The position numbers and the translations under genes are program-made. A DNA stretch of 64,000 nt. Origin: Hymenobacter sediminis. Lineage in GTDB: Bacteria > Bacteroidota > Bacteroidia > Cytophagales > Hymenobacteraceae. The stretch covers positions 806,001 through 870,000 of the forward strand of contig NZ_QKNS01000001.1 in assembly GCF_003231285.1 (NCBI RefSeq), given 5' to 3'. The notes under the pieces are model-generated. The model had not been told where the DNA came from, did no database searches, and was given only the letters and a program-made list of their open reading frames with translations. Positions 53,127 through 62,177 of this stretch are shown piece after piece (positions within the stretch are counted from its first letter, which is position 1; every line of letters begins with the position of its first letter).

Positions 53127-53728
53127 GCAGCCCTGCTTCCGTCTCTAATGGCCGGAAAGTAGGGCTGCTTTTTGGTTCGTTCAACCCTATTCATACGGGC
53201 CACCTGATTCTGGCTAACTTCCTCGCTACCCATACTGACCTACAGGAAGTATGGCTAGTAGTGTCGCCTCAAAGCCCGTTTAAGATCGGTCAGGAGTTAC
53301 TGCCCGAGCAGGATCGACTGCGATTGGTAGAGTTGGCCATTGCTGGCAATGATAAGTTGCGGGCGCTGGACATAGAGTTTTCTATGCCAAAGCCCAGCTA
53401 CACCGTCGACACCCTTAGTGAATTGCGGAGCCGCTACCCCCACTTCCGGTTTGTACTGCTGATGGGGGAGGACAACCTACCTGGCCTACCCACCTGGAAG
53501 CATGCCGACCAGATTTTGGCCGAGCATGAGGTATATGTATACCCACGGCCTGGCATAGACGCTTCCGAGCCGAAAGATCACCCAGTTGTTCGGATGGTAA
53601 AAGCTCCCTTACTGGACATTTCGGCAACTTTTGTGCGCGACTGTGTGCGCACTGGCAAGTCCATCCGCTACCTCGTTCCAGAGGCTGTAGAGCAGCAAAT
53701 TCAAGCTGCTGGCTATTGGAAGATGTAA
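53123..53728 (+). CDS. nadD: Nicotinate-nucleotide adenylyltransferase
   Basis: 201 residues. Joins nicotinate mononucleotide and ATP to form deamido-NAD in NAD synthesis. G-S-F-N-P-I-H-T-G-H near residue 18-27 is the nucleotidyl-transferase T/HxGH motif, with the second motif I-S-A-T-F-V-R near 170 (ISST-like). P-S-Y-T-V-D-T-L also matches. GTG start overlapping the gmk stop. Ends at a strong bidirectional terminator. Confidence 0.95.
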   Translation: MSSPASVSNGRKVGLLFGSFNPIHTGHLILANFLATHTDLQEVWLVVSPQSPFKIGQELLPEQDRLRLVELAIAGNDKLRALDIEFSMPKPSYTVDTLSELRSRYPHFRFVLLMGEDNLPGLPTWKHADQILAEHEVYVYPRPGIDASEPKDHPVVRMVKAPLLDISATFVRDCVRTGKSIRYLVPEAVEQQIQAAGYWKM

Positions 53729-53749
53729 TTGAGGTATAGATTGGATATG

Positions 53750-53787
53750 AAAAAGTCCCAACGGATAGCATCCGTTGGGACTTTTTT
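53750..53787. terminator. Bidirectional terminator between nadD and frr
   Basis: AAAAAGTCCCAACGGAT pairs perfectly with its complement around AGC. T-runs lie on both sides, serving both convergent genes. Confidence 0.92.
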
Positions 53788-53808
53788 AGCTTGAGGCAGG
53801 TAGGAAAA

Positions 53809-54372
53809 TCAGATGGTCATGATTTCAGTTTCCTTCTTGCCCAGTAGCTCATCTACCTTGCTGATATAGCTGTCGGTAAACTTCTGCACTTTGGCTTCAG
53901 CGTCTTTCACAGCATCCTCCGACGCGCCCTCTTTCAAGAGCTTACGCAACGATTCATTCACGTCTTTACGAATGCCTCGGATACGTACTTTGCCGCTCTC
54001 CGATTCGTTTTTGGCTTGCTTTACTAGGTCACGGCGGCGCTCCTCCGTCATTGGCGGAATGTTCAGGCGTACACCCTCGGCATCCGACTGCGGGTTCAGG
54101 CCCAAGTCGCTGTTCTTAATGGCCTTGGCAATTTCGCTGATCATGTTCTTTTCCCAGGGCTTGATGAATAGCGTGCGGGCATCGGGAGCCGCTACGTTAG
54201 CTACCTGCCCAACAGGGGTAGGCGTTCCGTAGTAGTCAACGCGCAATGAGTCAAGCATAGCGGGAGTGGCCTTGCCGGCCCGGATGCGGGCAAACTCCTG
54301 TTGCGTGTGTTGCAACGCTTTGCCCATAGATTCCTCTGCCTCGTCCAGGTAGAACTTAATTTCTTCGTCCAC
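53809..54372 (-). CDS. frr: Ribosome recycling factor
   Basis: 187 residues, normal length. Splits post-termination ribosomes with EF-G. Signature stretches: R-A-G-K-A-T-P-A-M-L-D, V-D-Y-Y-G-T-P-T-P, P-P-M-T-E-E-R-R and R-N/R-I-R-x-D-x-N. GTG start at 54372. Downstream of pyrH on the same strand, the conserved pyrH-frr order. Confidence 0.97.
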   Translation of the reverse strand: MDEEIKFYLDEAEESMGKALQHTQQEFARIRAGKATPAMLDSLRVDYYGTPTPVGQVANVAAPDARTLFIKPWEKNMISEIAKAIKNSDLGLNPQSDAEGVRLNIPPMTEERRRDLVKQAKNESESGKVRIRGIRKDVNESLRKLLKEGASEDAVKDAEAKVQKFTDSYISKVDELLGKKETEIMTI

Positions 54373-54462
54373 TTCTTAAAAGTTAAGTGTTGAAAGGTGA
54401 GTGTTGAGTTACGATAAGCTCTTCAGAATAAAGCCGCTTTGGCCTGTCCTGCGTTGAGCTAG

Positions 54463-55254
54463 CTAAGCCTGCTGGCCCGGAATATCTTTTACTGCTGGCT
54501 GCAGGCTGCTGTGCTTCGGGTTAGCCAATTGGTAGGCCTCAGAGCCGTGCATGCTAACCAACGTGCCTACACTTTCGCCGTCAAGTAGGCGCTGGAGGTT
54601 GCCTTCCTTGTTCATGTCGAACACAATAATAGGCAGGTTATTCTCCTTGCACAGCGTGAAAGCGGTCATATCCATCACGTTGAGGTTCTTTTCCATCACC
54701 TCGTCAAAGGTAATTTCAGGGTAGCGCACGGCCGATGGGTCTTTCTCTGGGTCAGCCGTGTAGATGCCATCTACACGAGTGCCTTTCAGCACTACATCGG
54801 CCTCAATTTCAATAGCCCGCAGCGAAGCCGCAGAGTCAGTAGTGAAATAAGGCGAGCCGATACCAGCCCCAAAAATAACTACTCGGCCCTTTTCAAGGTG
54901 GCGCAGCGCCCGGCGTCGAATGTAGGGCTCACATACGCGCTGTATGGTAACACCTGACAGTAGACGGGTATTCACATCAAGCTTTTCCAGTGCGCTTTGC
55001 AAGGCCATGGAGTTGATGACCGTGGCCAGCATGCCCATATAATCGCCTTGTACACGGTCCAGCCCAAAAGCCTCGGCCTGTACCCCACGGAAGATATTGC
55101 CGCCGCCAATAACCACAGCTACCTGCGTGCCCGTGGCGGCTACCGCCTTAATTTCTTCAGCGTACTGCATGAGCCGGGTGGCGTCAATGCCGTACTGTTG
55201 CTGGCCCATTAGGGCCTCGCCGCTTAGCTTCAGCAGGATTCGGTTGTACTTCAA
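54463..55254 (-). CDS. pyrH: UMP kinase
   Basis: 264 residues from a TTG at 55254. Phosphorylates UMP to [18 protein letters not shown] matches the usual N-terminus, so this start is preferred over the ATG at 55332, which would add 26 residues rich in Arg, Pro, Tyr. Visible: [22 protein letters not shown], and N-V-M-D-M-T-A. The C-terminus is about 20 residues longer than usual. Upstream of frr. Confidence 0.95.
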   Translation of the reverse strand: MKYNRILLKLSGEALMGQQQYGIDATRLMQYAEEIKAVAATGTQVAVVIGGGNIFRGVQAEAFGLDRVQGDYMGMLATVINSMALQSALEKLDVNTRLLSGVTIQRVCEPYIRRRALRHLEKGRVVIFGAGIGSPYFTTDSAASLRAIEIEADVVLKGTRVDGIYTADPEKDPSAVRYPEITFDEVMEKNLNVMDMTAFTLCKENNLPIIVFDMNKEGNLQRLLDGESVGTLVSMHGSEAYQLANPKHSSLQPAVKDIPGQQA

Positions 55255-55366
55255 AACGAGAGAGATTAAGCGTGGAACGCGAGTGTACGTAGAAAGGCCG
55301 TAAGGGTGCCGGCGGAAAAGGCCGCGTGGCATCCGTTACGGCCTGGGTAAATATGCGAAAAGCAGA

Positions 55367-55876
55367 TTAACTGAACTGAATCAGCACCTGCCCTTTGGTT
55401 ACATTGTCGCGCAAACCGACTTTAATGGCTGTTACGGTACCTTCCCCAGGCGCTTTCAGAATATTCTCCATCTTCATGGCTTCTAGCACCAGCAGTGGGT
55501 CACCTTTCTGTACTATCTGGCCCGATGCCACCCGAATGTCTACAATCAGACCAGGCATAGGCGCTTTCAGCTCGTTTACTTTGTTTGCTGCAGCATTGCT
55601 CATTCCCAGCTTATCCAGCAACAAATCGAACCGGTCTTTGCCTTGGAGTTCCAACTGCTGGCCATTTAGCTTCAGTATCACTGTCTTCGTGGCGTATTCA
55701 ACAGAAATCAGCTCAGCACTGTAGGAACGTCCTTCGTGCAGGATATGGTAGCGCCCGTTGCCGAGTGGCATGAGGTCCCACTCAAAAGACTGGCCGTTGA
55801 CGGTTACGAGCCCGTTCGGGCGATAATCAACCTCCCAAATTTGGTCGGGGGTAGTACCAGTGCGTACCTGTAGCAT
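55367..55876 (-). CDS. Biotin/lipoyl-binding carboxylase subunit
   Basis: 169 residues. C-terminal biotinyl domain with E-A-M-K-M-E-N near residue 130-136, the Lys being biotinylated, preceded by A-P-M-P-G-L-I. It has the form of the biotin carboxyl carrier subunit of acyl-CoA (acetyl/propionyl) carboxylases in Bacteroidota. The catalytic partners are not in the window. TATCTTTA, near the -7 consensus, lies 33 bp upstream. Confidence 0.88.
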   Translation of the reverse strand: MLQVRTGTTPDQIWEVDYRPNGLVTVNGQSFEWDLMPLGNGRYHILHEGRSYSAELISVEYATKTVILKLNGQQLELQGKDRFDLLLDKLGMSNAAANKVNELKAPMPGLIVDIRVASGQIVQKGDPLLVLEAMKMENILKAPGEGTVTAIKVGLRDNVTKGQVLIQFS

Positions 55877-55909
55877 GTAAATAGAGCAGGGGTGGGGCGG
55901 AAAAGGGCT

Positions 55910-55917
55910 TAAAGATA
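55910..55917 (-). promoter_or_regulatory. Candidate -7 box of the biotin-carrier gene
   Basis: TATCTTTA on the - strand, one base off TAnnTTTG, 33 bp before the ATG at 55876. Confidence 0.4.
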
Positions 55918-55974
55918 GGCCAATTCTGAAATAAATTCGGAACTTGACCCTCCAATACCCTAGTGCTTTTTCGC

Positions 55975-58566
55975 ATGAAATACCCGGTCCTCGGCGCTCT
56001 TGTTCTGACCTTAATGAGTCAGATTGCGGCTTCCGCTCAGGCAGTTAAATCAAGCCGCCCGGCTAGTAATGCCAGCCAACCGGCTCGCAAGAAATCTCCC
56101 GTTGCTGATTTGCCAGTTTCTGAACCGGCCTCTCTACCTGTTCCTAATTGGCTGCCCTCTACCAATCCCGTGCAGCCAGCGGCTACTATTCTGCACGATC
56201 TAATCGATACTAAGCTTGATGTGCGGCTTGACTGGGCCAAACAATGGTTGCTCGGCACAGCTACGCTTACGCTGCGGCCCCACTTCTATCCGCAAAACCA
56301 ACTGGTGCTCGATGCCAAAGGCTTCGACGTAAAAGCTGTAGAGTTACTTAACGGCGGTAAGAAGGGAAAAGAGCTGAAGTTTGGCTACGATAAAAAGAGA
56401 CTTACCATTAGCCTTGACCGTCAGTACCTGCGCACAGAGCAATATCAGGTGCGCATTCAATACGTAGCCAAACCAAATGAGCTGCCCAAGGGTGGGAGTG
56501 AAGCCATAACAGAAGATAAGGGACTGTATTTCATTAACCCGCTGGGGACTGAAAAAGATAAGCCTCGTCAAGTATGGACTCAAGGCGAGACGGAGGGTAG
56601 CTCGTGCTGGTTTCCAACTATTGATCGGCCTAACCAGCGCATGACGCAGGAAATCAGCCTGACGGTAGAAAATGGTTTGAAAACTCTTTCCAACGGCTTA
56701 TTAATTGCGTCACGCCGAAATCCTGATGGTACTCGCACCGACGTCTGGAAACAAAGCCTACCCCATGCGCCCTACCTCGCAATGCTGGCAGTAGGCGACT
56801 TTGCCGTAGTAACGGATGCTTGGCGTGGCAAGCCGGTGGAGTATTACGTTGATCCACCTTTCCAGCACACGGCAAAGCAGGTGTTCGGCAATACTCCCGA
56901 AATGATGGACTTCTTCTCCAAGAAACTCGGAGTTGACTATCCTTGGGAAAAGTACTCGCAAGTAGCAGTTCACGATTTTGTGTCGGGCGCCATGGAAAAC
57001 ACCACGGCCTCTACCTTTCAGCAGCAGTTAGTACAGTTTACTCCCCGGGAGCTAGCTGATATTTCCTATGAGCCGGAGTCGGTTATTGCCCACGAGCTGT
57101 TCCACCAATGGTTTGGCGACTACGTAACCACCGAGTCATGGTCGAACCTGCCTCTCAACGAATCATTTGCGGATTATTCCGAGCTGTTGTGGGCTGAGCA
57201 TAAATATGGGGCCGACGCTGCTGCGCTGGTACAGCAAACTAAGCTGCGCAATTACCTCGAAGAAGCTCAAACAAAGCGTGAGCCCTTAATTCGCTACCGT
57301 TATGCCGACAAGGAGGATATGTTTGACCGGCACTCCTACGATAAGGGAGGCCGAGTTTTGCATATGCTACGCAATTACGTCGGCGACGACGCCTTCTTCA
57401 CGGCCCTCAATCGATACCTGACGCAGAATAAGCTTTCTACCACCGAAATAGCCAAGCTGCGAATTGTTTTCGAGGACGTTACTGGAGAAGACTTGACATG
57501 GTTTTTCGACCAATGGTTTATGCAGCGAGGGCACCCCGAACTGCGCGTAAGTCATTCATTCGAAAGTAATCACGTAACAGTGCGCGTGCAGCAGGTGCAG
57601 GATACGCTTTACCAGCCGGTATATCGTCTTCCGGTTACAATAGCTACGTGGAGCAATAATCAAGCTACCGAACACCGAGTCCTCATCACTAAAGCTGATC
57701 AGACATTTCGCCTACCTGTTAGTCAGCGCCCAAGTCTAGTCAAGTTTGATCAGGAGGGTGTTTTGCTTGCTCAGATAGACGAAACTCAAAGCCAGGAAGA
57801 ACTGCTGTATCAGTTAAGCCACGCTCGTGGTTATTTGCAGAAGTACGACGCTATTCAGGGGTTACGGACAAAAACTGCTGACTTGTTGGTGAGCTCTGCA
57901 TTCCGTAACGCCCTAAACGACCCCTTCTGGGCCGTTCGAGTCGCTGCTTTGGATGGCCTGCGACGCTACCGCGGCGCTGAAGGTAATGCCGTACGGAAAG
58001 ATTTGCAACGGGTCGCCTTGACTGAGAAGAAGGGGGTAGTGCGCGCTACGGCTATTAGCGTTCTTTCTTCATTTGCTAATGAAGACTTCAGCGAAGCCTA
58101 TGGGGCTGCCTTAAAGGATAGCTCATATCTGGTAGTAGGTGCTGCTGTAGAAGCCTTAGCCAAGGCTCCTACTCCCACAACACGCGCCCAAATGGCCGCT
58201 CTGCAGGATACCAAAAACCCCGCGCTTCTTACTGCCCTATCAAATTATTATGGTATCAATGGCACGCTTGACGACTATGGCTGGTTTCTGCGTCGTAGTC
58301 AGGATGCCCCTGCTGAAGTACTGTATGTATTGCTCGAAAACTTTGGTACCCTGATGCAGCGCATCCCGCCAATTGAACGTGAAAAGGGTATTATGCGGCT
58401 TGAGACACTGGCTCGTAATCATCCGCAGATGTACGTAAGACTAGGTGCTTATAAAGGCTTACACCAATTGGTGGCAAGCATGCCTACGCTTAAATCCACA
58501 CTCCAAGACATTCGGAGCAAGGAAAAGGACGATGGTCTAAAGTCGATGTACAGCCTTATTCAATAA
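55975..58566 (+). CDS. M1 family metallopeptidase (aminopeptidase N-like)
   Basis: 863 residues from the ATG at 55975; a GTG at 55963 is possible. Signal peptide ending A-S-A-Q-A, then a beta domain, then the catalytic domain with G-A-M-E-N (exopeptidase motif) near 342 and the zinc site H-E-L-F-H plus downstream Glu in L-N-E-S-F-A-D-Y (H-E-x2-H-x18-E). The C-terminal region (about 620-860) is made of HEAT-like helical repeats. It likely removes N-terminal residues from peptides in the periplasm or at the surface. Confidence 0.93.
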   Translation: MKYPVLGALVLTLMSQIAASAQAVKSSRPASNASQPARKKSPVADLPVSEPASLPVPNWLPSTNPVQPAATILHDLIDTKLDVRLDWAKQWLLGTATLTLRPHFYPQNQLVLDAKGFDVKAVELLNGGKKGKELKFGYDKKRLTISLDRQYLRTEQYQVRIQYVAKPNELPKGGSEAITEDKGLYFINPLGTEKDKPRQVWTQGETEGSSCWFPTIDRPNQRMTQEISLTVENGLKTLSNGLLIASRRNPDGTRTDVWKQSLPHAPYLAMLAVGDFAVVTDAWRGKPVEYYVDPPFQHTAKQVFGNTPEMMDFFSKKLGVDYPWEKYSQVAVHDFVSGAMENTTASTFQQQLVQFTPRELADISYEPESVIAHELFHQWFGDYVTTESWSNLPLNESFADYSELLWAEHKYGADAAALVQQTKLRNYLEEAQTKREPLIRYRYADKEDMFDRHSYDKGGRVLHMLRNYVGDDAFFTALNRYLTQNKLSTTEIAKLRIVFEDVTGEDLTWFFDQWFMQRGHPELRVSHSFESNHVTVRVQQVQDTLYQPVYRLPVTIATWSNNQATEHRVLITKADQTFRLPVSQRPSLVKFDQEGVLLAQIDETQSQEELLYQLSHARGYLQKYDAIQGLRTKTADLLVSSAFRNALNDPFWAVRVAALDGLRRYRGAEGNAVRKDLQRVALTEKKGVVRATAISVLSSFANEDFSEAYGAALKDSSYLVVGAAVEALAKAPTPTTRAQMAALQDTKNPALLTALSNYYGINGTLDDYGWFLRRSQDAPAEVLYVLLENFGTLMQRIPPIEREKGIMRLETLARNHPQMYVRLGAYKGLHQLVASMPTLKSTLQDIRSKEKDDGLKSMYSLIQ

Positions 58567-58706
58567 AAAAGTTTGATTTTTTTTCAGGCTTCTGCATTGG
58601 CTCTGGCCTACTCGTTTTGGTTAGGGAATCAATGGATTAGCCAAAGTATAAGAGGGTAAGCTAGCCGGAGTAAAGAAAAAAGTTAAAACCTTTTTTCGTC
58701 GAGCGC

Positions 58707-58736
58707 TTGACTTGCATCATAAACCCTCTAATTTTG
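58707..58736 (+). promoter_or_regulatory. Promoter of the tRNA-Tyr cluster
   Basis: TTG (58707-58709), 19 bases, TAATTTTG (58729-58736): an exact fit to the Bacteroidota promoter, 73 bp before tRNA-Tyr. Confidence 0.75.
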
Positions 58737-58809
58737 CAGCTCCAATCAACACACCAGCACCACTTGCTAGACAGTTGAAAGGAGACTCTTGTGATCGGCA
58801 AGAAGTAAT

Positions 58810-58892
58810 GGGGGGGTTCCAGAGTGGCCAAATGGGACAGACTGTAACTCTGTTAGCGCAAGCTTTCGAAGGTTCGAATCCTTCTCCCCCCA
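58810..58892 (+). tRNA. tRNA-Tyr(GTA)
   Basis: 83-nt class II tRNA. Acceptor GGGGGGG pairs with TCCCCCC, anticodon loop with GTA, long variable arm, T arm GAAGGTTCGAATCCTTC, discriminator A. Confidence 0.93.
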
Positions 58893-58913
58893 CACAGTAA
58901 ATTAGTGACTTGA

Positions 58914-58943
58914 TAAAGTAACAGGTTTGTACCTGTTACTTTA
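58914..58943 (+). terminator. Hairpin between tRNA-Tyr and tRNA-Gly
   Basis: A perfect 13-bp stem TAAAGTAACAGGT with its complement around TTGT. No strong T-run, so it may be a processing or partial termination signal. Confidence 0.6.
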
Positions 58944-58965
58944 TTGCTTCGCTAGATTGCTTTAC

Positions 58966-59038
58966 GCGGGAGTAGCTCAGTTGGTAGAGCGGCAGCCTTC
59001 CAAGCTGCAGGTCGCGGGTTCGAACCTCGTCTCCCGCT
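58966..59038 (+). tRNA. tRNA-Gly(TCC)
   Basis: 73 nt. Acceptor GCGGGAG/CTCCCGC, anticodon loop CTTCCAA with TCC, T arm GCGGGTTCGAACCTCGT, discriminator T. Confidence 0.95.
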
Positions 59039-59105
59039 CGGTGCCTGGAATGGCAGCGAGAAGTTGTAACCACAGCATTGGCTGGTAAATATTCTTCTCC
59101 TGTTG

Positions 59106-59113
59106 TATCTTTG
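59106..59113 (+). promoter_or_regulatory. -7 box of the tRNA-Thr/tuf unit
   Basis: TATCTTTG, exact TAnnTTTG, 14 bp before tRNA-Thr. No TTG at 19-bp spacing. Likely drives tRNA-Thr and tuf together, as no terminator lies between them. Confidence 0.55.
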
Positions 59114-59127
59114 CCAAATCAAAATAA

Positions 59128-59199
<72 letters not shown>

Positions 59200-59368
59200 C
59201 AGAATTACGAGTACCAACGGGGCAGCGCGACTGCACCGTTTGGAAACTGTCAGCCAAAGTAAAGCGACGTGCAGTCCCGACTAAACGGAGCTGTGTTTCG
59301 CTTTCTTACTGTATAGTCTAGTCGCGTTTCCCCCTCTTTACCTCAAAATTCCTCTTAATCTCTTTACA

Positions 59369-60556
59369 ATGGCTAAAGAAAATTTTGACCGGTCCAAGCC
59401 GCACGTAAACATCGGCACGATTGGTCACGTGGACCACGGCAAAACCACCCTGACTGCTGCCATCACCACGGTTCTGGCTAACAAGGGTCTGGCTGCCAAG
59501 CGCGACTTCTCTTCGATCGACAATGCTCCCGAAGAAAAAGAGCGTGGTATCACCATCAACACCGCTCACGTAGAATACGCTACTGAAAATCGTCACTACG
59601 CTCACGTTGACTGCCCCGGTCACGCTGACTATGTGAAGAACATGGTAACGGGTGCTGCTCAGATGGACGGTGCTATCCTCGTAGTAGCTGCTACTGACGG
59701 TCCGATGCCCCAGACTCGTGAGCACATCCTGCTCGCTCGTCAGGTAGGTGTACCTCAGCTGGTAGTGTTCATGAACAAAGTGGACATGGTGGATGACCCC
59801 GAGCTGCTCGAGCTTGTGGAGATGGAAATTCGTGAACTGCTCTCGTTCTACGATTTCGACGGCGACAACATTCCGGTAATTCAGGGTTCGGCTCTGGGTG
59901 GCCTGAACGGCGATGCCAACTGGGTTCCCAAGATTGAGGAACTGATGGCTGCTGTTGATAGCTACATTCCGATTCCTGCTCGTCTGACCGACCTGCCATT
60001 CCTGATGCCTGTAGAGGACGTATTCTCTATCACGGGTCGTGGTACGGTTGCTACCGGCCGTATCGAGCGTGGTATCATCAACTCGGGTGAGCCAGTTGAA
60101 ATCCTCGGTATGGGTGCTGAAAACCTCAAGTCGACCGTAACTGGTGTTGAGATGTTCCGCAAAATCCTTGACCGTGGTGAAGCTGGTGACAACGTAGGTC
60201 TGCTGCTCCGTGGTATTGAAAAAGAGGCCATCCGTCGCGGTATGGTTATCTGCAAACCCGGTTCGGTTAAGCCTCACCAGAAGTTCAAAGCTGAGGTGTA
60301 CGTGCTGTCGAAAGAAGAAGGTGGTCGTCACACTCCTTTCTTCAACAACTACCGTCCTCAGTTCTATTTCCGCACCACTGACGTAACTGGCATCATCTCG
60401 CTGGGCGAAGGCGTGGAAATGGTAATGCCTGGCGACAACGTAACTATCTCGGTTGAGCTGATCAACTCGGTAGCTATGGAAAAAGGCCTGCGTTTCGCTA
60501 TCCGTGAGGGTGGCCGTACGGTAGGTGCTGGTCAGGTTACTGAAATTGTTGACTAG
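59369..60556 (+). CDS. tuf: Elongation factor Tu
   Basis: 395 residues. GTPase carrying aminoacyl-tRNA to the ribosome. P-loop [22 protein letters not shown] near residue 137, and domains 2 and 3 with the expected G-R-G-T-V-A-T-G-R and G-R-T-V-G-A-G-Q-V. The 169-bp leader after tRNA-Thr could form a pseudoknot-like fold. Codon use is strongly biased, as for highly expressed genes. Confidence 0.99.
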   Translation: MAKENFDRSKPHVNIGTIGHVDHGKTTLTAAITTVLANKGLAAKRDFSSIDNAPEEKERGITINTAHVEYATENRHYAHVDCPGHADYVKNMVTGAAQMDGAILVVAATDGPMPQTREHILLARQVGVPQLVVFMNKVDMVDDPELLELVEMEIRELLSFYDFDGDNIPVIQGSALGGLNGDANWVPKIEELMAAVDSYIPIPARLTDLPFLMPVEDVFSITGRGTVATGRIERGIINSGEPVEILGMGAENLKSTVTGVEMFRKILDRGEAGDNVGLLLRGIEKEAIRRGMVICKPGSVKPHQKFKAEVYVLSKEEGGRHTPFFNNYRPQFYFRTTDVTGIISLGEGVEMVMPGDNVTISVELINSVAMEKGLRFAIREGGRTVGAGQVTEIVD

Positions 60557-60586
60557 TTTCTAACCAGAATCTGGTAAAATAAGATA

Positions 60587-60622
60587 ATCCGCCCTCGAAA
60601 TTTTCGAGGGCGGATTTGTTTT
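60587..60622 (+). terminator. Terminator of tuf
   Basis: AATCCGCCCTCGA pairs perfectly with TCGAGGGCGGATT, then TGTTTTG. Confidence 0.85.
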
Positions 60623-60645
60623 GTATAAAGAGTTCCATACATTTG
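60615..60645 (+). promoter_or_regulatory. Promoter of tRNA-Trp
   Basis: TTG (60616-60618), 19 bases, TACATTTG (60638-60645), the full Bacteroidota consensus, overlapping the end of the tuf terminator. Confidence 0.75.
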
Positions 60646-60684
60646 CAGTCCCAATCCAGCACCTTGACTGGCTGGGACGCATAC

Positions 60685-60755
60685 ACGGGCGTAGTTCAAG
60701 GGTAGAATAGAGGTCTCCAAAACCTTTGATGGGAGTTCGAATCTCTCCGCCCGTG
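60685..60755 (+). tRNA. tRNA-Trp(CCA)
   Basis: 71 nt. Acceptor ACGGGCG/CGCCCGT, anticodon loop CTCCAAA with CCA, T arm GGAGTTCGAATCTCTC, discriminator G. Confidence 0.94.
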
Positions 60756-60762
60756 CCACTAG

Positions 60763-60794
60763 AAACTACGGCTGCTTCGGCAGCCGTAGTTTTA
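60763..60794 (+). terminator. Hairpin between tRNA-Trp and secE
   Basis: AAACTACGGCTGC and its complement form a perfect 13-bp stem with a TTCG tetraloop, then TTTT. It lies only 23 bp before the secE ATG, so secE expression needs read-through or a promoter inside that short stretch. Confidence 0.85.
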
Positions 60795-60817
60795 AACACC
60801 AAACCGGTGCCATTACG

Positions 60818-61012
60818 ATGAGCAAGCTAACGAACTACTTCCGGGAGACCTCCGAAGAGATGCGCTACAAAGTGACGTGGCCCTCTTTGGAAGAATTACA
60901 GAAAAGCGCTGGGCTAGTCCTAATCGGCTCGTTGCTATTTGCATCTGTAGTTGGTGTAATGGACGTCATCTTCAATAAAGGGCTTGATGCCTTTTATAAC
61001 TCGTTCCGTTAA
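60818..61012 (+). CDS. secE: Preprotein translocase subunit SecE
   Basis: 64 residues with one transmembrane helix (about 34-52). E-M-R-Y-K-V-T-W-P-S matches the SecE core (K-V-x-W-P). Gamma component of the SecYEG channel in the inner membrane. First gene after the tRNA-Trp hairpin, before nusG in the standard order. Confidence 0.95.
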   Translation: MSKLTNYFRETSEEMRYKVTWPSLEELQKSAGLVLIGSLLFASVVGVMDVIFNKGLDAFYNSFR

Positions 61013-61034
61013 TCGGTAGAAGCAAACGACAAAA

Positions 61035-61601
61035 ATGGGCGAGTTAAAATGGTACGTAGTCCGTTCGGTTAGCGGACAAGAAAAGAAAGCCAAAACCTAC
61101 TTGGAAACTGAGATTGGTCGCCATGGCCTATCTGATCTAGTGCCGCAGGTGCTAATTCCAGTGGAGAAGGTTTTTGAGATGCGTAACGGTAAGAAACGCG
61201 TACGCGAAAGAAACCTTTATCCAGGCTACATCATTATCCATGCCGATCTGACTCACGGTGAAGTAGACCATATCATCACTAGCACACCTGGTGTAATTGG
61301 GTTCCTCAGTGATAAAGAAGGTAAAGCAGCTAATCAGAACACTAAGCCTGTACCGTTGCACATTTCTGAGGTGAACCGGATTCTTGGAATTGTGGACGAA
61401 GCCGAGGAACAAACCGCTACACTAGAGACTCCTTTTGTGGTAGGAGAACTAGTGAAGATTGTAGACGGCGGTTTTGCAGGTATGTCGGGTACTGTATCCG
61501 AAGTATTTGAGGAACGGAAGAAGCTGAACGTTATCGTGAAAATTTTCGGCCGTAGCACTCCCATGGAGCTTAGCTACACACAGGTTGAAAAAGAAGCGTA
61601 A
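61035..61601 (+). CDS. nusG: Transcription termination/antitermination factor NusG
   Basis: 188 residues. NGN domain beginning W-Y-V-V-R-S-V-S-G-Q-E-K-K-A, with R-N-L-Y-P-G-Y-I-I, and a C-terminal KOW domain with V-K-I-V-D-G-G-F-A-G-M-S-G. Binds RNA polymerase and couples transcription to translation and Rho. 22 bp after secE. Confidence 0.97.
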   Translation: MGELKWYVVRSVSGQEKKAKTYLETEIGRHGLSDLVPQVLIPVEKVFEMRNGKKRVRERNLYPGYIIIHADLTHGEVDHIITSTPGVIGFLSDKEGKAANQNTKPVPLHISEVNRILGIVDEAEEQTATLETPFVVGELVKIVDGGFAGMSGTVSEVFEERKKLNVIVKIFGRSTPMELSYTQVEKEA

Positions 61602-61612
61602 CCCATATACGT

Positions 61613-61664
61613 CACTGGTTATTCGCTCCGAACCAGTGGTGCTTCCACTTTGGAGCAATTTTCA
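61613..61664 (+). promoter_or_regulatory. Candidate attenuator in the rplK leader
   Basis: Two mutually exclusive hairpins. CACTGGTT (61613-61620) pairs perfectly with AACCAGTG (61631-61638). Alternatively, GCTCC (61625-61629) and AGTGG pair with CCACT and GGAGC (61652-61656), and that second form is followed by AATTTT. This suggests a switch, possibly sensing L1 or L11 protein. Confidence 0.45.
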
Positions 61665-61714
61665 TCTGAGGGCTGCTACGAGTTACCGTATTAGCCCGAA
61701 GCCTTTTAAACCAA

Positions 61715-62158
61715 ATGGCCAAGGAAATTAGAGGTTATCTGAAGCTTCAGATAAAGGGAGGCGCCGCGAACCCCGCGCCGCCGGTTGGACCTGCACTTGG
61801 TAGCAAAGGCCTTAACATCATGGAGTTTTGCAAGCAGTTCAATGCTCGCACCCAAGATAAGGCTGGCCAAGTTTGTCCTGTACTCATCACCATGTACACC
61901 GACAAGTCTTTTGACTTTGTGGTTAAGACCCCACCGGTGCCGGTCCTGCTCATGGATGCCGCCAAGCTCCAGAGCGGCTCGAAAGAGCCGAACCGTAACA
62001 AAGTAGGGTCGGTATCATGGGACCAAGTGCGCACCATCGCCGAAACAAAGATGCCTGACCTCAACGCCTTCAAGGTAGAGTCGGCTATGCGTCAGGTAGC
62101 TGGTACGGCTCGCAGCATGGGCATCACCATCTCGGGTACTTCTCCCTTTGCTGAATAA
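61715..62158 (+). CDS. rplK: 50S ribosomal protein L11
   Basis: 147 residues. N-terminal [20 protein letters not shown] typical, C-terminal rRNA-binding domain with G-T-A-R-S-M-G-I. Part of the GTPase-associated centre. Starts the rplK-rplA pair after a 113-bp leader. Confidence 0.98.
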   Translation: MAKEIRGYLKLQIKGGAANPAPPVGPALGSKGLNIMEFCKQFNARTQDKAGQVCPVLITMYTDKSFDFVVKTPPVPVLLMDAAKLQSGSKEPNRNKVGSVSWDQVRTIAETKMPDLNAFKVESAMRQVAGTARSMGITISGTSPFAE

Positions 62159-62177
62159 TTAACAACGGAGAAGACAC

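Noticed and set aside
59318..60331. Long open frame on the - strand across tuf
   Set aside because: Caused by the strong codon bias of tuf; no family motif and no promoter or start signal.
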